Source: Variovorax sp. Root411 (GTDB taxonomy: Bacteria > Pseudomonadota > Gammaproteobacteria > Burkholderiales > Burkholderiaceae_C). From it: a DNA stretch of 41,275 nt. The stretch is from NCBI RefSeq assembly GCF_001425205.1, contig NZ_LMDW01000017.1:968-42242 (forward strand), given 5' to 3'. A program made the position numbers and the translations under genes. Position 1 is the first letter of the stretch, and each line of letters begins with the position of its first letter. The notes under the pieces are model-generated. The model did no database searches, was not told the origin of the DNA, and saw nothing but the letters and a program-made list of their open reading frames with translations. Below are positions 17,003 through 27,989 of this stretch, one piece after another.

Positions 17003-17752
17003 ATGCAAGCGGACCTTCCCTCTTCGGTGATCGCCGAGCAGCCCGAGCTGGAGCTCTCGCACGTCGACGTGTTCTACGGCAAGGTGCAGATCCTGTTCGA
17101 CCTCTCGATCCGTGCCTACCCGGGACAGATCGTCGCGGTGATCGGCGCCAACGGCGCCGGCAAGTCGACCACGCTGAACCTGATCGTCGGACGCCTGAAA
17201 CCGAGCGCCGGCCGCGTCGACTTCCGCGGTGAGAGCATCGGTGAGCGCTCCATCGAACAGATCGTCGCCTCGGGCATCGCCTGCGTACCGCAGCGCCGCC
17301 GCATCTTCTCGACCCTGAGCGTCAAGGAGAACCTGGAGGTCGGCGCCTATGTGCGCAGGCACGACAAGGGCGCGGTGAGCGCCACGCTGGACGAGGTCTA
17401 CGAGCTGTTCCCGGTGCTCAAGCGCAAGACCGGCGAGATGGGCGGCGTGCTGTCCGGCGGGGAGCAGCAGATGCTCGCGATCGCGCGCGGCCTGATGGCC
17501 GGTCCCCGCATCCTGCTGCTCGACGAACCATCGATGGGCCTGTCGCCCAAGCTGACCACGGAAATGTTCGTGGACATCCGGCGCATCGCGCGCGGCGGCC
17601 GCACGGTGGTCATCGTCGAGCAGAACGCCTTTGCCGCGCTCAGCGTCGCCGACTACGGCTACGTGCTGGAGGGCGGGCGCATCGCGCTCGAAGGCTCAGC
17701 CGCCCGGCTGCTGCACAACGACCACGTGCGCGATGCCTACCTGGGCGCCTGA
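17003..17752 (+). CDS. livF: Branched-chain-type ABC transporter ATPase (LivF family)
   Basis: A 249-residue ATPase. It has Walker A GANGAGKST (~47-55), signature LSGGEQQ (~151), Walker B ILLLDEPSMGLSP and the LivF-type switch VEQNA. It is the second nucleotide-binding subunit, paired with the LivG half of the fused protein. GGAGG lies ahead of the ATG, 28 bp after the binding-protein stop. The importer in this operon is complete: LivH, LivM-LivG, LivK-like and LivF. Confidence 0.94.
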   Translation: MQADLPSSVIAEQPELELSHVDVFYGKVQILFDLSIRAYPGQIVAVIGANGAGKSTTLNLIVGRLKPSAGRVDFRGESIGERSIEQIVASGIACVPQRRRIFSTLSVKENLEVGAYVRRHDKGAVSATLDEVYELFPVLKRKTGEMGGVLSGGEQQMLAIARGLMAGPRILLLDEPSMGLSPKLTTEMFVDIRRIARGGRTVVIVEQNAFAALSVADYGYVLEGGRIALEGSAARLLHNDHVRDAYLGA

Positions 17753-17777
17753 TTCAACAACAACTCACGCTTGCGCC

Positions 17778-19184
17778 ATGGCCTTCCACCAGACCCTCGA
17801 GCAGACCGCGGCCGCGGTCGAGCTGCTGCTGCCCGAATTCCGGGCGATCTTCGGCGATCGCGCCGTCACCTCGGCCGCGGTGCGCGCGCATCACAGCCAC
17901 GGCGAAGGCCTGCCCGACCCGGGCCAGCCCGACGTGGTGCTGTTTGCGCTGACCAACGAAGAGGTGGCCGCGGCTGTGCGGCTGTGCCATCGCGCCGCAG
18001 TGCCGATCATCGCGTTCGGAAGCGGCACGTCGATGGAGGGACACGTCGCCGCAATCCATGGCGGCGTGTGCATCGACCTCTCGCGCATGGACCATGTGCT
18101 GGAAGTCTCGAGCGACTCGATGGACTGCCGCGTGCAGGCCGGCGTGACGCGCGAACAGCTCAACGAGCACCTCCGTGCCAGCGGGCTATTCTTTGCCGTG
18201 GACCCTGGTGCGAACGCTTCGCTCGGCGGCATGGCAGCCACGCGCGCCTCCGGCACCGCGGCTGTGCGCTACGGGACCATGCGCGAAACCGTGATGGGTC
18301 TGACCGTCGTCACGCCCGATGGGCGGATCGTGCGTACCGGCACGCGTGCGCGCAAGTCGGCCTCGGGCTTCGACCTCACGCGGCTCTACGTCGGCAGCGA
18401 GGGCTTGCTGGGGATCATCACAGAAGTGCAACTGCGCTTGTTCGGCCTGCCCGAGCACGTGGTAGCGGCCGTGTGTCAGTTCGACAACCTCCGTGCCGCC
18501 ATGGACACGGTGATCGCCACCTTGCAACTCGGCATTCCGGTCGCGCGGATCGAACTGCTCAACGACGTTCAGATGGATGCTTGCATCCGTTACTCCAAGT
18601 TGGACGAATTTGAGGCACGGCCCACCCTTTTCATCGAATTCCATGGCAGTGAGACCGGCGTGGCAGAGCAGGTGTCGATGGTGGAATCACTGGCCCTCGA
18701 TAACGCAGGCAGCGGCTTTCGCTACGCGCACCGGCCCGAGGAACGCTCGCGCCTGTGGAAGGCGCGGCATTCCTGCTATCACGCGAATCTTGCGATGCGA
18801 CCCGGTTGGAGTTCGATGGGCACCGATGCCTGTGTGCCGATTTCCGCATTGGTGGAGTGCATTACCGAGACCGAGGAAGCGATCCGCGAGAGCGGCCTCT
18901 ACGCGCCCATCGTCGGCCACGTGGGCGATGGCAACTTCCATCTGGGCATCATCTACGACAACGCGGATCCGGTTGCGCGCCGAAAGGCGGAGGCGCTGGC
19001 CGAGGACGTGGCCTTGCGCGCGATCCGGCTCGGTGGGACCTGCACCGGCGAGCACGGCGTCGGTCTGCACCGCATCGCCCAGATCGAGGTGGAGCACGGC
19101 GAAGCGATCAACCTGATGCGCGACATCAAGCGCGCGCTAGACCCTCTGGGCATCATGAACCCGGGGAAGATGCTTCGGATGTAG
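17778..19184 (+). CDS. FAD-linked 2-hydroxyacid dehydrogenase (D-lactate dehydrogenase-like)
   Basis: A 468-residue VAO/PCMH flavoprotein of the GlcD/LDHD group. The FAD-binding region has PIIAFGSGTSMEGHV and VDPGANASLGGMAATRASGT. The C-terminal half carries the metal/substrate His motifs GHVGDGNFH and CTGEHGVGLHR, and the protein ends in the usual LGIMNPGKM. Family members oxidise D-lactate, glycolate or related D-2-hydroxyacids to 2-keto acids and pass electrons to cytochromes or the quinone pool. The ATG at 17778 is chosen by homology; upstream frame extension overlaps LivF. It is the last gene of the operon and would generate or consume the keto acid handled by the DapA-family enzyme. Confidence 0.92.
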   Translation: MAFHQTLEQTAAAVELLLPEFRAIFGDRAVTSAAVRAHHSHGEGLPDPGQPDVVLFALTNEEVAAAVRLCHRAAVPIIAFGSGTSMEGHVAAIHGGVCIDLSRMDHVLEVSSDSMDCRVQAGVTREQLNEHLRASGLFFAVDPGANASLGGMAATRASGTAAVRYGTMRETVMGLTVVTPDGRIVRTGTRARKSASGFDLTRLYVGSEGLLGIITEVQLRLFGLPEHVVAAVCQFDNLRAAMDTVIATLQLGIPVARIELLNDVQMDACIRYSKLDEFEARPTLFIEFHGSETGVAEQVSMVESLALDNAGSGFRYAHRPEERSRLWKARHSCYHANLAMRPGWSSMGTDACVPISALVECITETEEAIRESGLYAPIVGHVGDGNFHLGIIYDNADPVARRKAEALAEDVALRAIRLGGTCTGEHGVGLHRIAQIEVEHGEAINLMRDIKRALDPLGIMNPGKMLRM

Positions 19185-19336
19185 TTCTTCGAGCGGCCAA
19201 CGCCCCGAGAGGCCGATGCCCAAGAAGGTGCGGCTGCGCGCAAAGGCTTGCCGCTGCGCCGGCGGACCGCTCGCCTCTTGCGCTCAGATCGGACCCCACG
19301 TGAAGATGTCCGCCGAACGCTCCATCGGTACAAAGG

Positions 19337-19540
19337 CCAGGCAAAAGGCGCGATGCAGCTGGAGCGCACGTTGAACTTCTGCATGTCCAGCGCAATGCTC
19401 TTGGAGAGCGCGGCAATGCCCATCTTTGCGGCGTCGGAGTCGGCTTGGCCCAGGTTGCCGATGAGGTCCGAGGTCGAGGTCATGTGAACGAAGGCGCCGC
19501 CGCCTGTTCCTTGAAGTGGGTGCCGAGACATGACCGACTC
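19337..19540 (-). pseudogene. Remnant of an SDR-family dehydrogenase
   Basis: About 68 codons on the minus strand read as the middle of a short-chain dehydrogenase: GGAFVHMTSTSDLIGN, then GQADSDAAKMGIAALSKSIA and FNVRSSCIAPFAW at 19337. The region corresponding to the catalytic YxxxK reads SDAAK, so the Tyr is lost. Neither the N-terminal NAD-binding Gly motif nor the C terminus is present on either side. It is therefore a decayed fragment, lying between the end of the plus-strand operon and the ligase gene on the minus strand. The rest of the 19185-19569 gap holds nothing else I can identify. Confidence 0.75.
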
Positions 19541-19569
19541 AATCGGTAACGTCTCAATCTGAGCGCAGG

Positions 19570-21123
19570 TCAATCGCCGGCGTTCCTCAGGGCACGGCGG
19601 TCGAGCTTGCCAGTGAGCCCGGTGGGCAAAGCGTCGAGGATGTGAATGGCTTTCGGAACCTTGTAGCTGCTCATCTGGCAGTGCTCCTTCAAATGCACTT
19701 TGAGATCGTCCGGAGTCACCCCAGCGGCCTTCAAGACGACATACGCGACAACCCGCTGCCCGAAATGCACATCGCGGTGCCCGACGACCGCGCACGCGGA
19801 AACTCCCGGATGGGTCAAGACTTGAGCTTCAATCTCTTCTGCGTGAACCTTGATGCCACCCGTATTGATGACGTTGTCTACTCGTCCATTGATCCACAAG
19901 TAGCCGTCCTCATCGAGGTGACCCAGATCGCCGCTGCGCCACCAGCCGTCGACAAACTTCTTTGCCGTCAGCTCCGGCTCTCTCCAGTAGCCCAATCCGA
20001 CAGATGAGCCGGTGACGACGATTTCTCCTGTTTGCCCTGACTGCAGGAGATCGTCGATCGACCCTTCAGGGTCCACGATGCGCACGTCGGCCCCTGCAAC
20101 CGGCTGGCCGGTGCAACCAATTTTCTTGGCGTCTGCCAAGTCTTCGGCGTAAACCATGACCGCACAGCCATTGGCCGACTCACTGGCCATGTAGCCCCCG
20201 GCGAGACGCTTGCAAAATTGCGTTGTCATTCGTGTCACGTCGTCAGCGGTGAGAGTTTCGCCCCCGACCCCAATAAGTCGCAGGCTCGTCAAATCGCGAT
20301 CCTTGGTGTCAACGGCGAATGCCATGCGCCACATCGTCGGGACCGATGGAAAAACTGTGACGCGCTCGCGTTCGATCAGCTCAATCACCGTGGCGGGCTC
20401 GTATCGGCGGACGAAGAAAAGGCGTGACCTGCCGGCAGTCGCGGCCAACACGAACATCAGCCAGGCAGCGAAGGATGGATTCATGGCCAGCATTACCGTG
20501 TCCTTCTTGTGCAGGCCCTCCAGCATGCCTTGGCCCGACAAAGCCGCGGCCAACAGTGTCGCCTGGCTGTGCATCACCCCCTTGGGCTGGCCCGTGCTGC
20601 CGGAGGACAAGACGATGGATGCCAGGGACGAAGGCTCGGGCCGCTCGCCTCGATAGTCCAAAGGCTCCGCGGTGTTGACGAACGCCGCCCAGCCATCCAC
20701 TCCATCGTCGAGCGGCAGGGTCCGGATGCCAAGCCCCGACTTCTGGACGGCAGCTTGAATGAGCTCTGCAAACGCGACATCGTGCACAACGAATTTTGCG
20801 TCCAGCCATTCAAGCGTCTGCGCCACTTGATCTACGGAGTCGATCCTGACATGCAAGTTCGAGGTCACGTAGCCACCCATGATGGCGCCAAACCAGGCAA
20901 CTGCATGCGGCGCCGAGCCCAGGCACAGGAATGCGACCACGTCGCCCCGCTCTGCTCCGGCGGCCCGCAATGCTGATGCGAAGCGAGAAGCTCGATCCAG
21001 CGCGACATCGCCGCTGAACTGCCGATCCTGGTCGTCGGCAAAGATCGTGTGGCGCCCCTTCCAGCCGCAGGTGCGCACGAACAGATCAGCAAGAGAGCCG
21101 CATTTTCCGAAGCGGTTTGTCAT
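19570..21123 (-). CDS. AMP-dependent acyl-CoA synthetase/ligase
   Basis: A 517-residue ANL-superfamily ligase that adenylates a carboxylic acid and transfers it to CoA. The phosphate loop SSGSTGQPKGVMHS is at about 171-184. Hinge and core motifs follow: WWRSGDLGHLDEDGYLWING, GRVDNVINTGGIKVHAEEIE and the C-terminal catalytic Lys in GLTGKLDRRAL. An AAAGGA site precedes the ATG. It is the last gene of the first acyl-CoA operon and would activate the acid that the hydrolase just upstream may release. Its substrate cannot be read from the sequence. Confidence 0.93.
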   Translation of the reverse strand: MTNRFGKCGSLADLFVRTCGWKGRHTIFADDQDRQFSGDVALDRASRFASALRAAGAERGDVVAFLCLGSAPHAVAWFGAIMGGYVTSNLHVRIDSVDQVAQTLEWLDAKFVVHDVAFAELIQAAVQKSGLGIRTLPLDDGVDGWAAFVNTAEPLDYRGERPEPSSLASIVLSSGSTGQPKGVMHSQATLLAAALSGQGMLEGLHKKDTVMLAMNPSFAAWLMFVLAATAGRSRLFFVRRYEPATVIELIERERVTVFPSVPTMWRMAFAVDTKDRDLTSLRLIGVGGETLTADDVTRMTTQFCKRLAGGYMASESANGCAVMVYAEDLADAKKIGCTGQPVAGADVRIVDPEGSIDDLLQSGQTGEIVVTGSSVGLGYWREPELTAKKFVDGWWRSGDLGHLDEDGYLWINGRVDNVINTGGIKVHAEEIEAQVLTHPGVSACAVVGHRDVHFGQRVVAYVVLKAAGVTPDDLKVHLKEHCQMSSYKVPKAIHILDALPTGLTGKLDRRALRNAGD

Positions 21124-21208
21124 GGGAATCCTTTTGCACCGCGGGTGCTCACAATAGAAACGCGTATAGAGCTTCTTGCACGCGAACTCCGCGCCAAGGG
21201 CGCCTGAA

Positions 21209-22867
21209 TCATTCGGCCGAGATGACCGGCACGAGCAGATGCGAGTCGTACTTGCCGCCTGTGTGTATGAGGTGCATGCCCCGATTCACGGACCGAACGG
21301 CATTGTGCTTCCAGGCTTCATGGGCGTGCAGGTCGCTTCCAAGCACCGTCACGCGCAGCGTCTCGCCCGGTTCGAACTGAACACTGAAAGGCCAGATCTC
21401 GATCTCCACCGGAACGATCTCGCCCGCTTGCAGCTTCAGTTCTCGCTGATGCCTGAGTACCGGCTGGTGCGGGGTTGACCGCTCGTTGTCGAGTTCGCGA
21501 TGGGACACCCGCAGCCAGCCATAGGCAACCGGGCCATGGTCAAAGCCGCTTTGGGATGGGAATGGAACTCGATCGCCCGTCCGGTCGAATTTGTCCAGTA
21601 CCACATAGAGGTCCATGTCGTCACTGCCCACGGCTGCGACCCACAGCTTTAGCTTGCTGTAGCCCGTAAGTTCCGTGCGCTCCTTGAAGTTGATCTCGAA
21701 GATCGCGTTCTGGCCCTTGTCTTTCAGATCGTCAACGCTGTAGCCAGCTTGCTCCGCCTCTTTCACTGGCGTGGTACTGAGCTCGCTCCTGGAAGCTCCG
21801 AGATACAGCTTGGTGTAGTTCGTTCGCGAAAGCGGCCACTCATTCTCTGCGCGGTAATTGCCGACGTGTGACCTCTCCCGGATTTCAAGGTTGACCTTGG
21901 GCCAATGGCTCACTTCGTTGTCAATGCCTTTGAGGTACCGATCGAAGAACTGCCGTTGCATTTCCACGTAGGTGTAGTAGTCCATCCACTTCTTGCGGCC
22001 GTGCACCCTGAGCCATTTCTCCTTGGACGCAATCTTCTTGAAGCCCTCGAACGACCCGCGTGAATGCAGTGCATGGTCGGACCAGCTTGCAACCACGAAT
22101 GCCGGCACGGTGATCTTTGACAGATCCGCGTTCTTGCTGGCCCAGTAATCATCGAACAGCGGGTGCTCCTTGGCCATTGCCAGAAGATCTTCCGCCCGCG
22201 TTGAGGCGCGGCACATCGTGCCAGGGAACATCGCCGTGAAATTGCTGCGGATCCCGCCGTGGAAGCAAAGCTCTCGGTAGAAATCGCTCACGCCCTCCCA
22301 CGGATTGATGGCGGCAAGATGCGGCGGGTTCGTGGCGGCGATCTTCCATTGGCTCCAGCCAAGGTAGGAAACGCCGTTCATGCCTACCTTGCCGCTGCTC
22401 CAGGCCTGGGTGCCCGCCCATTCCACCACGTCATAACCGTCCTGCGTCTCTTGCGGGCTCATGAAGGTCAGGTCGCCCTCCGAGCCCCAGGCTCCCCGCG
22501 GATCGACGTACACGATGGCGTAGCCGTGCGGAACCCAATCGGCAGGATCAGGCCCTTCGAACCGCGCATATTCCGAGTGCAGGTCCATGGATTGGCCACA
22601 GCCCGGGAGCTTGGCGTAGTAGTCTTCTTTGCCGTCATGCTTGCCGTAGGGCGCCCAGGCCAGCACGACGGGGTGTTTGCCTTCAGCCGTCGGACGAAAG
22701 ACATTCACATAGATCTTGGTCCCGTCACGCAAAACGACCGGCACGTCGTATTCGCAGACCATGCCCAAGGCTTGATCGATGCGCGATCCGGGCCTGAGTC
22801 CCGGATAGCCGTTACCCACAGGCAGCTTGCCGCGGGTGAAACGCAATTCATAAGTCTCTGTATTCAT
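21209..22867 (-). CDS. CocE/NonD family alpha/beta hydrolase
   Basis: A 552-residue hydrolase of the X-Pro dipeptidyl-peptidase S15/CocE group. The nucleophile Ser167 lies in GVSYLGW. VYVDPRGAWGSEGDL supplies the usual strand and Arg-Gly loop, a catalytic Asp is likely in SWSDHALH, and the His lies in LRVHGRKKW. The C terminus is the jelly-roll domain of this family (RVPFPSQSGFDHGPVAYGWL, VEIEIWPFS). Members cleave esters or amides such as cocaine benzoyl ester. The start at 22867 is chosen over 22879 because GGAG sits seven bases before it. No signal peptide is seen. In this operon it may release an acid for CoA activation by the downstream ligase. Confidence 0.9.
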   Translation of the reverse strand: MNTETYELRFTRGKLPVGNGYPGLRPGSRIDQALGMVCEYDVPVVLRDGTKIYVNVFRPTAEGKHPVVLAWAPYGKHDGKEDYYAKLPGCGQSMDLHSEYARFEGPDPADWVPHGYAIVYVDPRGAWGSEGDLTFMSPQETQDGYDVVEWAGTQAWSSGKVGMNGVSYLGWSQWKIAATNPPHLAAINPWEGVSDFYRELCFHGGIRSNFTAMFPGTMCRASTRAEDLLAMAKEHPLFDDYWASKNADLSKITVPAFVVASWSDHALHSRGSFEGFKKIASKEKWLRVHGRKKWMDYYTYVEMQRQFFDRYLKGIDNEVSHWPKVNLEIRERSHVGNYRAENEWPLSRTNYTKLYLGASRSELSTTPVKEAEQAGYSVDDLKDKGQNAIFEINFKERTELTGYSKLKLWVAAVGSDDMDLYVVLDKFDRTGDRVPFPSQSGFDHGPVAYGWLRVSHRELDNERSTPHQPVLRHQRELKLQAGEIVPVEIEIWPFSVQFEPGETLRVTVLGSDLHAHEAWKHNAVRSVNRGMHLIHTGGKYDSHLLVPVISAE

Positions 22868-22922
22868 TTTTTTCTCCATGGTGGAAATTTGACAGCTGAG
22901 TTGTGAACCTCACGCAGCCCAC

Positions 22923-24083
22923 TCAGCCTCTGAGTCCAATGGCCCGGGAAATCACCTCTTTCATGATTTCGTTGGTGCCGCCGTAGATGCGCTGCACGCG
23001 CGCATCGGCGTAGGCGCGGGTGACCGGACAATCCCACATGTAGCCGTACCCGCCGTGCAGCTGAAGGCATTCGTCCATCACCTTGCACTGAAGGTCGGTG
23101 GTCCAGTACTTCGCCATGCTGGCGGTCGCCGTGTCCAGCTTGTTCTGAAGCACCAGCTCCAGGCACTTGTCCACGAAGACCCGCGCGATCTGCACTTCCG
23201 TCTGCAGCTCGGCCAGCTTGTAGCGCGTGTTCTGAAAGTCGGCGACGGTCCGGCCGAAAACCTTTCGATCCTTGACGTACTGCAGCGTTTCGTCGATCGC
23301 GGCTTGCGCGGCCGCCACTGCTGTCACCGCGATCTGAGTCCGCTCCCAGGGCAGTTGCTCCATCAGACAGCCGAAGCCTTTGTTCTCGAAGGCTTCGCCA
23401 CCCAGCAGATTGCCCGCTGGAACAGGAACATTGTCGAAGAACAGTTCGCCGGTGTCCTGCGCTTTCAGGCCGAGCGTTCTGAGCCGCTGGCCGTACTGCA
23501 GACCCTTCATCCCACGCTCGATCAATAGCAGGCTGGTGCCCTTGGCGCCGGCGCCCGGCGTGGTCATGGCGACGACGATCACCACGTCCGCGTGCCAGCC
23601 ATTCGTGATGTACGTCTTGCTGCCGTTCAACAGGTAGCTGCCGTCTGCCTGCTTGATGGCGGTGCTCTTGATGCCCTGCAAGTCGCTGCCGGCATCTGGC
23701 TCGCTCATCGCAATGGCGCCTACCAGCTCTCCGCTGGCGAGCTTGGGCAGCAGCCTTTTCTTCTGCGCCTCGGTGCCGTAGCGCAGGATGTACGGGGCCA
23801 CGATTTCGCTGTGCAGATTGAAGCCGATGCCGGTGAAGCCGCCACGCGCCAGTTCTTCCATCTGCACCACCGCATGGAGCTTGTCGGCACCCGAGCCGCC
23901 GTACTCTGGGGGCAGCGAAGCGCAAAGGAAGGCGTTGGCTCCGGCTTTCTTCCACACGTCGCGGTCCACATACCCTTGCTCTTCCCAGGCAGCGTGATAA
24001 GGCGCGACCTCCTTGGAAAGGAAACGCCGATAACTTTCTCGAAAGGCCTCATGGTCTGGGCCAAAGAGAGTACGTTCGATCAT
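22923..24083 (-). CDS. Acyl-CoA dehydrogenase (long-chain ACAD-like)
   Basis: A 386-residue flavoprotein. Motifs: AMSEPDAGSDLQ (FAD/substrate), NGSKTYITNG, LHGGYGYM and IYGGTNEIMKE. The position of the usual catalytic Glu in the C-terminal GGTNEI loop is Gly. As in the long-chain and isovaleryl branches, the base is probably the Glu in LPWERTQIA (Glu247). It forms the 2,3-double bond of an acyl-CoA and passes electrons to ETF. GGAG precedes the ATG at 24083. It lies between the hotdog thioesterase and the CocE-type hydrolase in the same operon. Confidence 0.94.
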   Translation of the reverse strand: MIERTLFGPDHEAFRESYRRFLSKEVAPYHAAWEEQGYVDRDVWKKAGANAFLCASLPPEYGGSGADKLHAVVQMEELARGGFTGIGFNLHSEIVAPYILRYGTEAQKKRLLPKLASGELVGAIAMSEPDAGSDLQGIKSTAIKQADGSYLLNGSKTYITNGWHADVVIVVAMTTPGAGAKGTSLLLIERGMKGLQYGQRLRTLGLKAQDTGELFFDNVPVPAGNLLGGEAFENKGFGCLMEQLPWERTQIAVTAVAAAQAAIDETLQYVKDRKVFGRTVADFQNTRYKLAELQTEVQIARVFVDKCLELVLQNKLDTATASMAKYWTTDLQCKVMDECLQLHGGYGYMWDCPVTRAYADARVQRIYGGTNEIMKEVISRAIGLRG

Positions 24084-24153
24084 GAGAGCTCCATAGATAA
24101 AGTATTACGCGCGGCCACTGGCCCTGCACGAGAAAAAATCCGGCCCGTGCTGC

Positions 24154-24573
24154 TCAGGCGGGCAGGCTGAACGTCGCGACTGCGGACGCCAGTTCTTTGC
24201 CCGACTCGGCAAGGACCATCGACACTTTGCAGAACGACAAGGAGCGGCCCGACTTCACAATCTCGGCATGGGCCAGCAAGTCCTCGGCGCCGCCTCCGCG
24301 CAGGAACGTCACGTGCAGATCCACCGTGGCCACGGGCCGGTAGCCACGCCCATCGGTCCAGATGGCGAAGCACATGGCCGTATCGGCCAACCCCGCGATC
24401 GCCTGGCCGGCGAAGATGCCGCCTTCGCGGCAGCTCATGCGCGTGGCCGACATGCGAAGCGTGGCGGTACCGTCTCCCAGGCTCTCCACGGTCACGCCGA
24501 GCTCGCTTACGCAACCAGGCATGGCCTCGACGAGCACCTGCGCGGCCTCCTCGATGGTGAACTTCTCGCTCAT
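24154..24573 (-). CDS. PaaI-like hotdog-fold acyl-CoA thioesterase
   Basis: A 139-residue hotdog protein. The GGIFAGQAIAGLADTAMCFA stretch holds the helix and Asp typical of PaaI thioesterases; the preceding NxxG is replaced by CREGG. The conserved TVDLHVTFLRGG strand also matches. It would hydrolyse dead-end acyl-CoA esters and recover CoA. The ATG at 24573 has a GAAGG site and follows the FadJ-like stop by 15 bp, so it is in the same transcript. Confidence 0.9.
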   Translation of the reverse strand: MSEKFTIEEAAQVLVEAMPGCVSELGVTVESLGDGTATLRMSATRMSCREGGIFAGQAIAGLADTAMCFAIWTDGRGYRPVATVDLHVTFLRGGGAEDLLAHAEIVKSGRSLSFCKVSMVLAESGKELASAVATFSLPA

Positions 24574-24588
24574 GGCCGTACCTTCGCC

Positions 24589-26709
<2,121 letters not shown>

Positions 26710-26733
26710 CTGTTGTTTCCTCTGTTGGGTTGT

Positions 26734-27942
26734 TCAGACGCGCTCGACAATGGTCGCGACGGCCATGCCCAGCCCCGTGCACATCACCACCAGCGCACGC
26801 TTGGCATTGCGACGCTCCAGTTCATCCACCACGGTTCCCACCAGCATCCCGCCCGTGGCGCCCACCGGATGGCCGAGCGCGATGGCACCGCCCACCACGT
26901 TGACCTTGTCGTGAGGCAAGTTCATGTGGCGCATGAAATGAAGCACGACGGATGCGAAGGCCTCGTTCACTTCGAAGATGTCGATGTCGTCGACCGTCAA
27001 CTGCGCACGCTCGAGGCATTTGCGTGCGGCCGGTACGGGGGCGGTGAGCATGATGCAGGGGTCGCTCGCAGCGCTCGCGGTGGCCACGATCCGCGCGCGC
27101 GGTGAGAGCCCCAACTTGCGTCCGACCCGTTCGTTGCCAATGAGCACGGCGGACGCACCATCGGCAATGCCGGACGAATTGCCCGCATGGTGCACATGAT
27201 CGATGCGGTCCACTTGCGGATAGCGGTAGCGGACCGTTGCATCGAAGCCCAATTTTTGCCCGCTCTCTGCGAAGGATGCCTTGAGCTTCCCGAGGCTTTC
27301 GAGAGTCACGTCGTTTCGCACGAGCTCGTCTTCGGTCAGCAGCACGCGGCCCAGCCGGTCGTGCACCGGTACCAGCGCGCGCTGGAAGGCGCCGCTGCGC
27401 CGGGCTTCGAACGCACGCTGGTGCGAGGCAGCCGAGAACGCGTCGACATCGGTGCGCGAGAAGCCCTCGAGCGTGGCGATCAGGTCGGCGGCCACGCCCT
27501 GGGGTGTCTGCATGACGCGGTCGTTGAAGAAAACGTCGCTGACCGAAGGACCGCCGGTTCCCACCAGCATGGGCACCAGCGAGTTCATCTCGACGCCGCC
27601 GGCAACAATGCAGTCGGCCTGGCCTGACATCACCTTTGCCGCCCCGCTGTTCACGGCATCCAGTGCCGAACCGCAGAATCTTGCGACCATGAATCCCGGA
27701 ACCGTGTCGCCCCAGCCGGCTTCAAGTACCGCCGACCGTGCCAGATTGGCACCTTGGTCGTCCACCGCTTCCACGCAGCCGAAGATAACCTCGTCCACCA
27801 CGTCCGGTGAAAACGCTCCGCGATGCTCGAGCCCCTTCAGAACGGTGGCACCGAGTTCCAGCGGTGAGACCGTGTGCAATGCGCCGGTTGCCTTGCCGCG
27901 GCCGCGCGGAGTCCGCACGGCGTCATAGATGAATGCTTCCAA
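26734..27942 (-). CDS. Acetyl-CoA acyltransferase (thiolase)
   Basis: A 402-residue thiolase II-type enzyme. The nucleophilic Cys90 is in ARFCGSALDAV, the catalytic His in ALGHPVGATGG (about 358) and the second Cys in MCTGLGMA (Cys388). It cleaves 3-ketoacyl-CoA with CoA. The open frame runs to 28680 through the neighbouring gene. Family homology begins at the TTG at 27942 (EAFIYDAVRTPRGRG), which has AAGGAAG five bases ahead, so this rare start codon is chosen. Downstream lies the FadJ-like gene. Confidence 0.94.
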   Translation of the reverse strand: MEAFIYDAVRTPRGRGKATGALHTVSPLELGATVLKGLEHRGAFSPDVVDEVIFGCVEAVDDQGANLARSAVLEAGWGDTVPGFMVARFCGSALDAVNSGAAKVMSGQADCIVAGGVEMNSLVPMLVGTGGPSVSDVFFNDRVMQTPQGVAADLIATLEGFSRTDVDAFSAASHQRAFEARRSGAFQRALVPVHDRLGRVLLTEDELVRNDVTLESLGKLKASFAESGQKLGFDATVRYRYPQVDRIDHVHHAGNSSGIADGASAVLIGNERVGRKLGLSPRARIVATASAASDPCIMLTAPVPAARKCLERAQLTVDDIDIFEVNEAFASVVLHFMRHMNLPHDKVNVVGGAIALGHPVGATGGMLVGTVVDELERRNAKRALVVMCTGLGMAVATIVERV

Positions 27943-27989
27943 GGTACTTCCTTCTTTCAATCGACAGTGGACTGCTTTTGGCACCGCTG

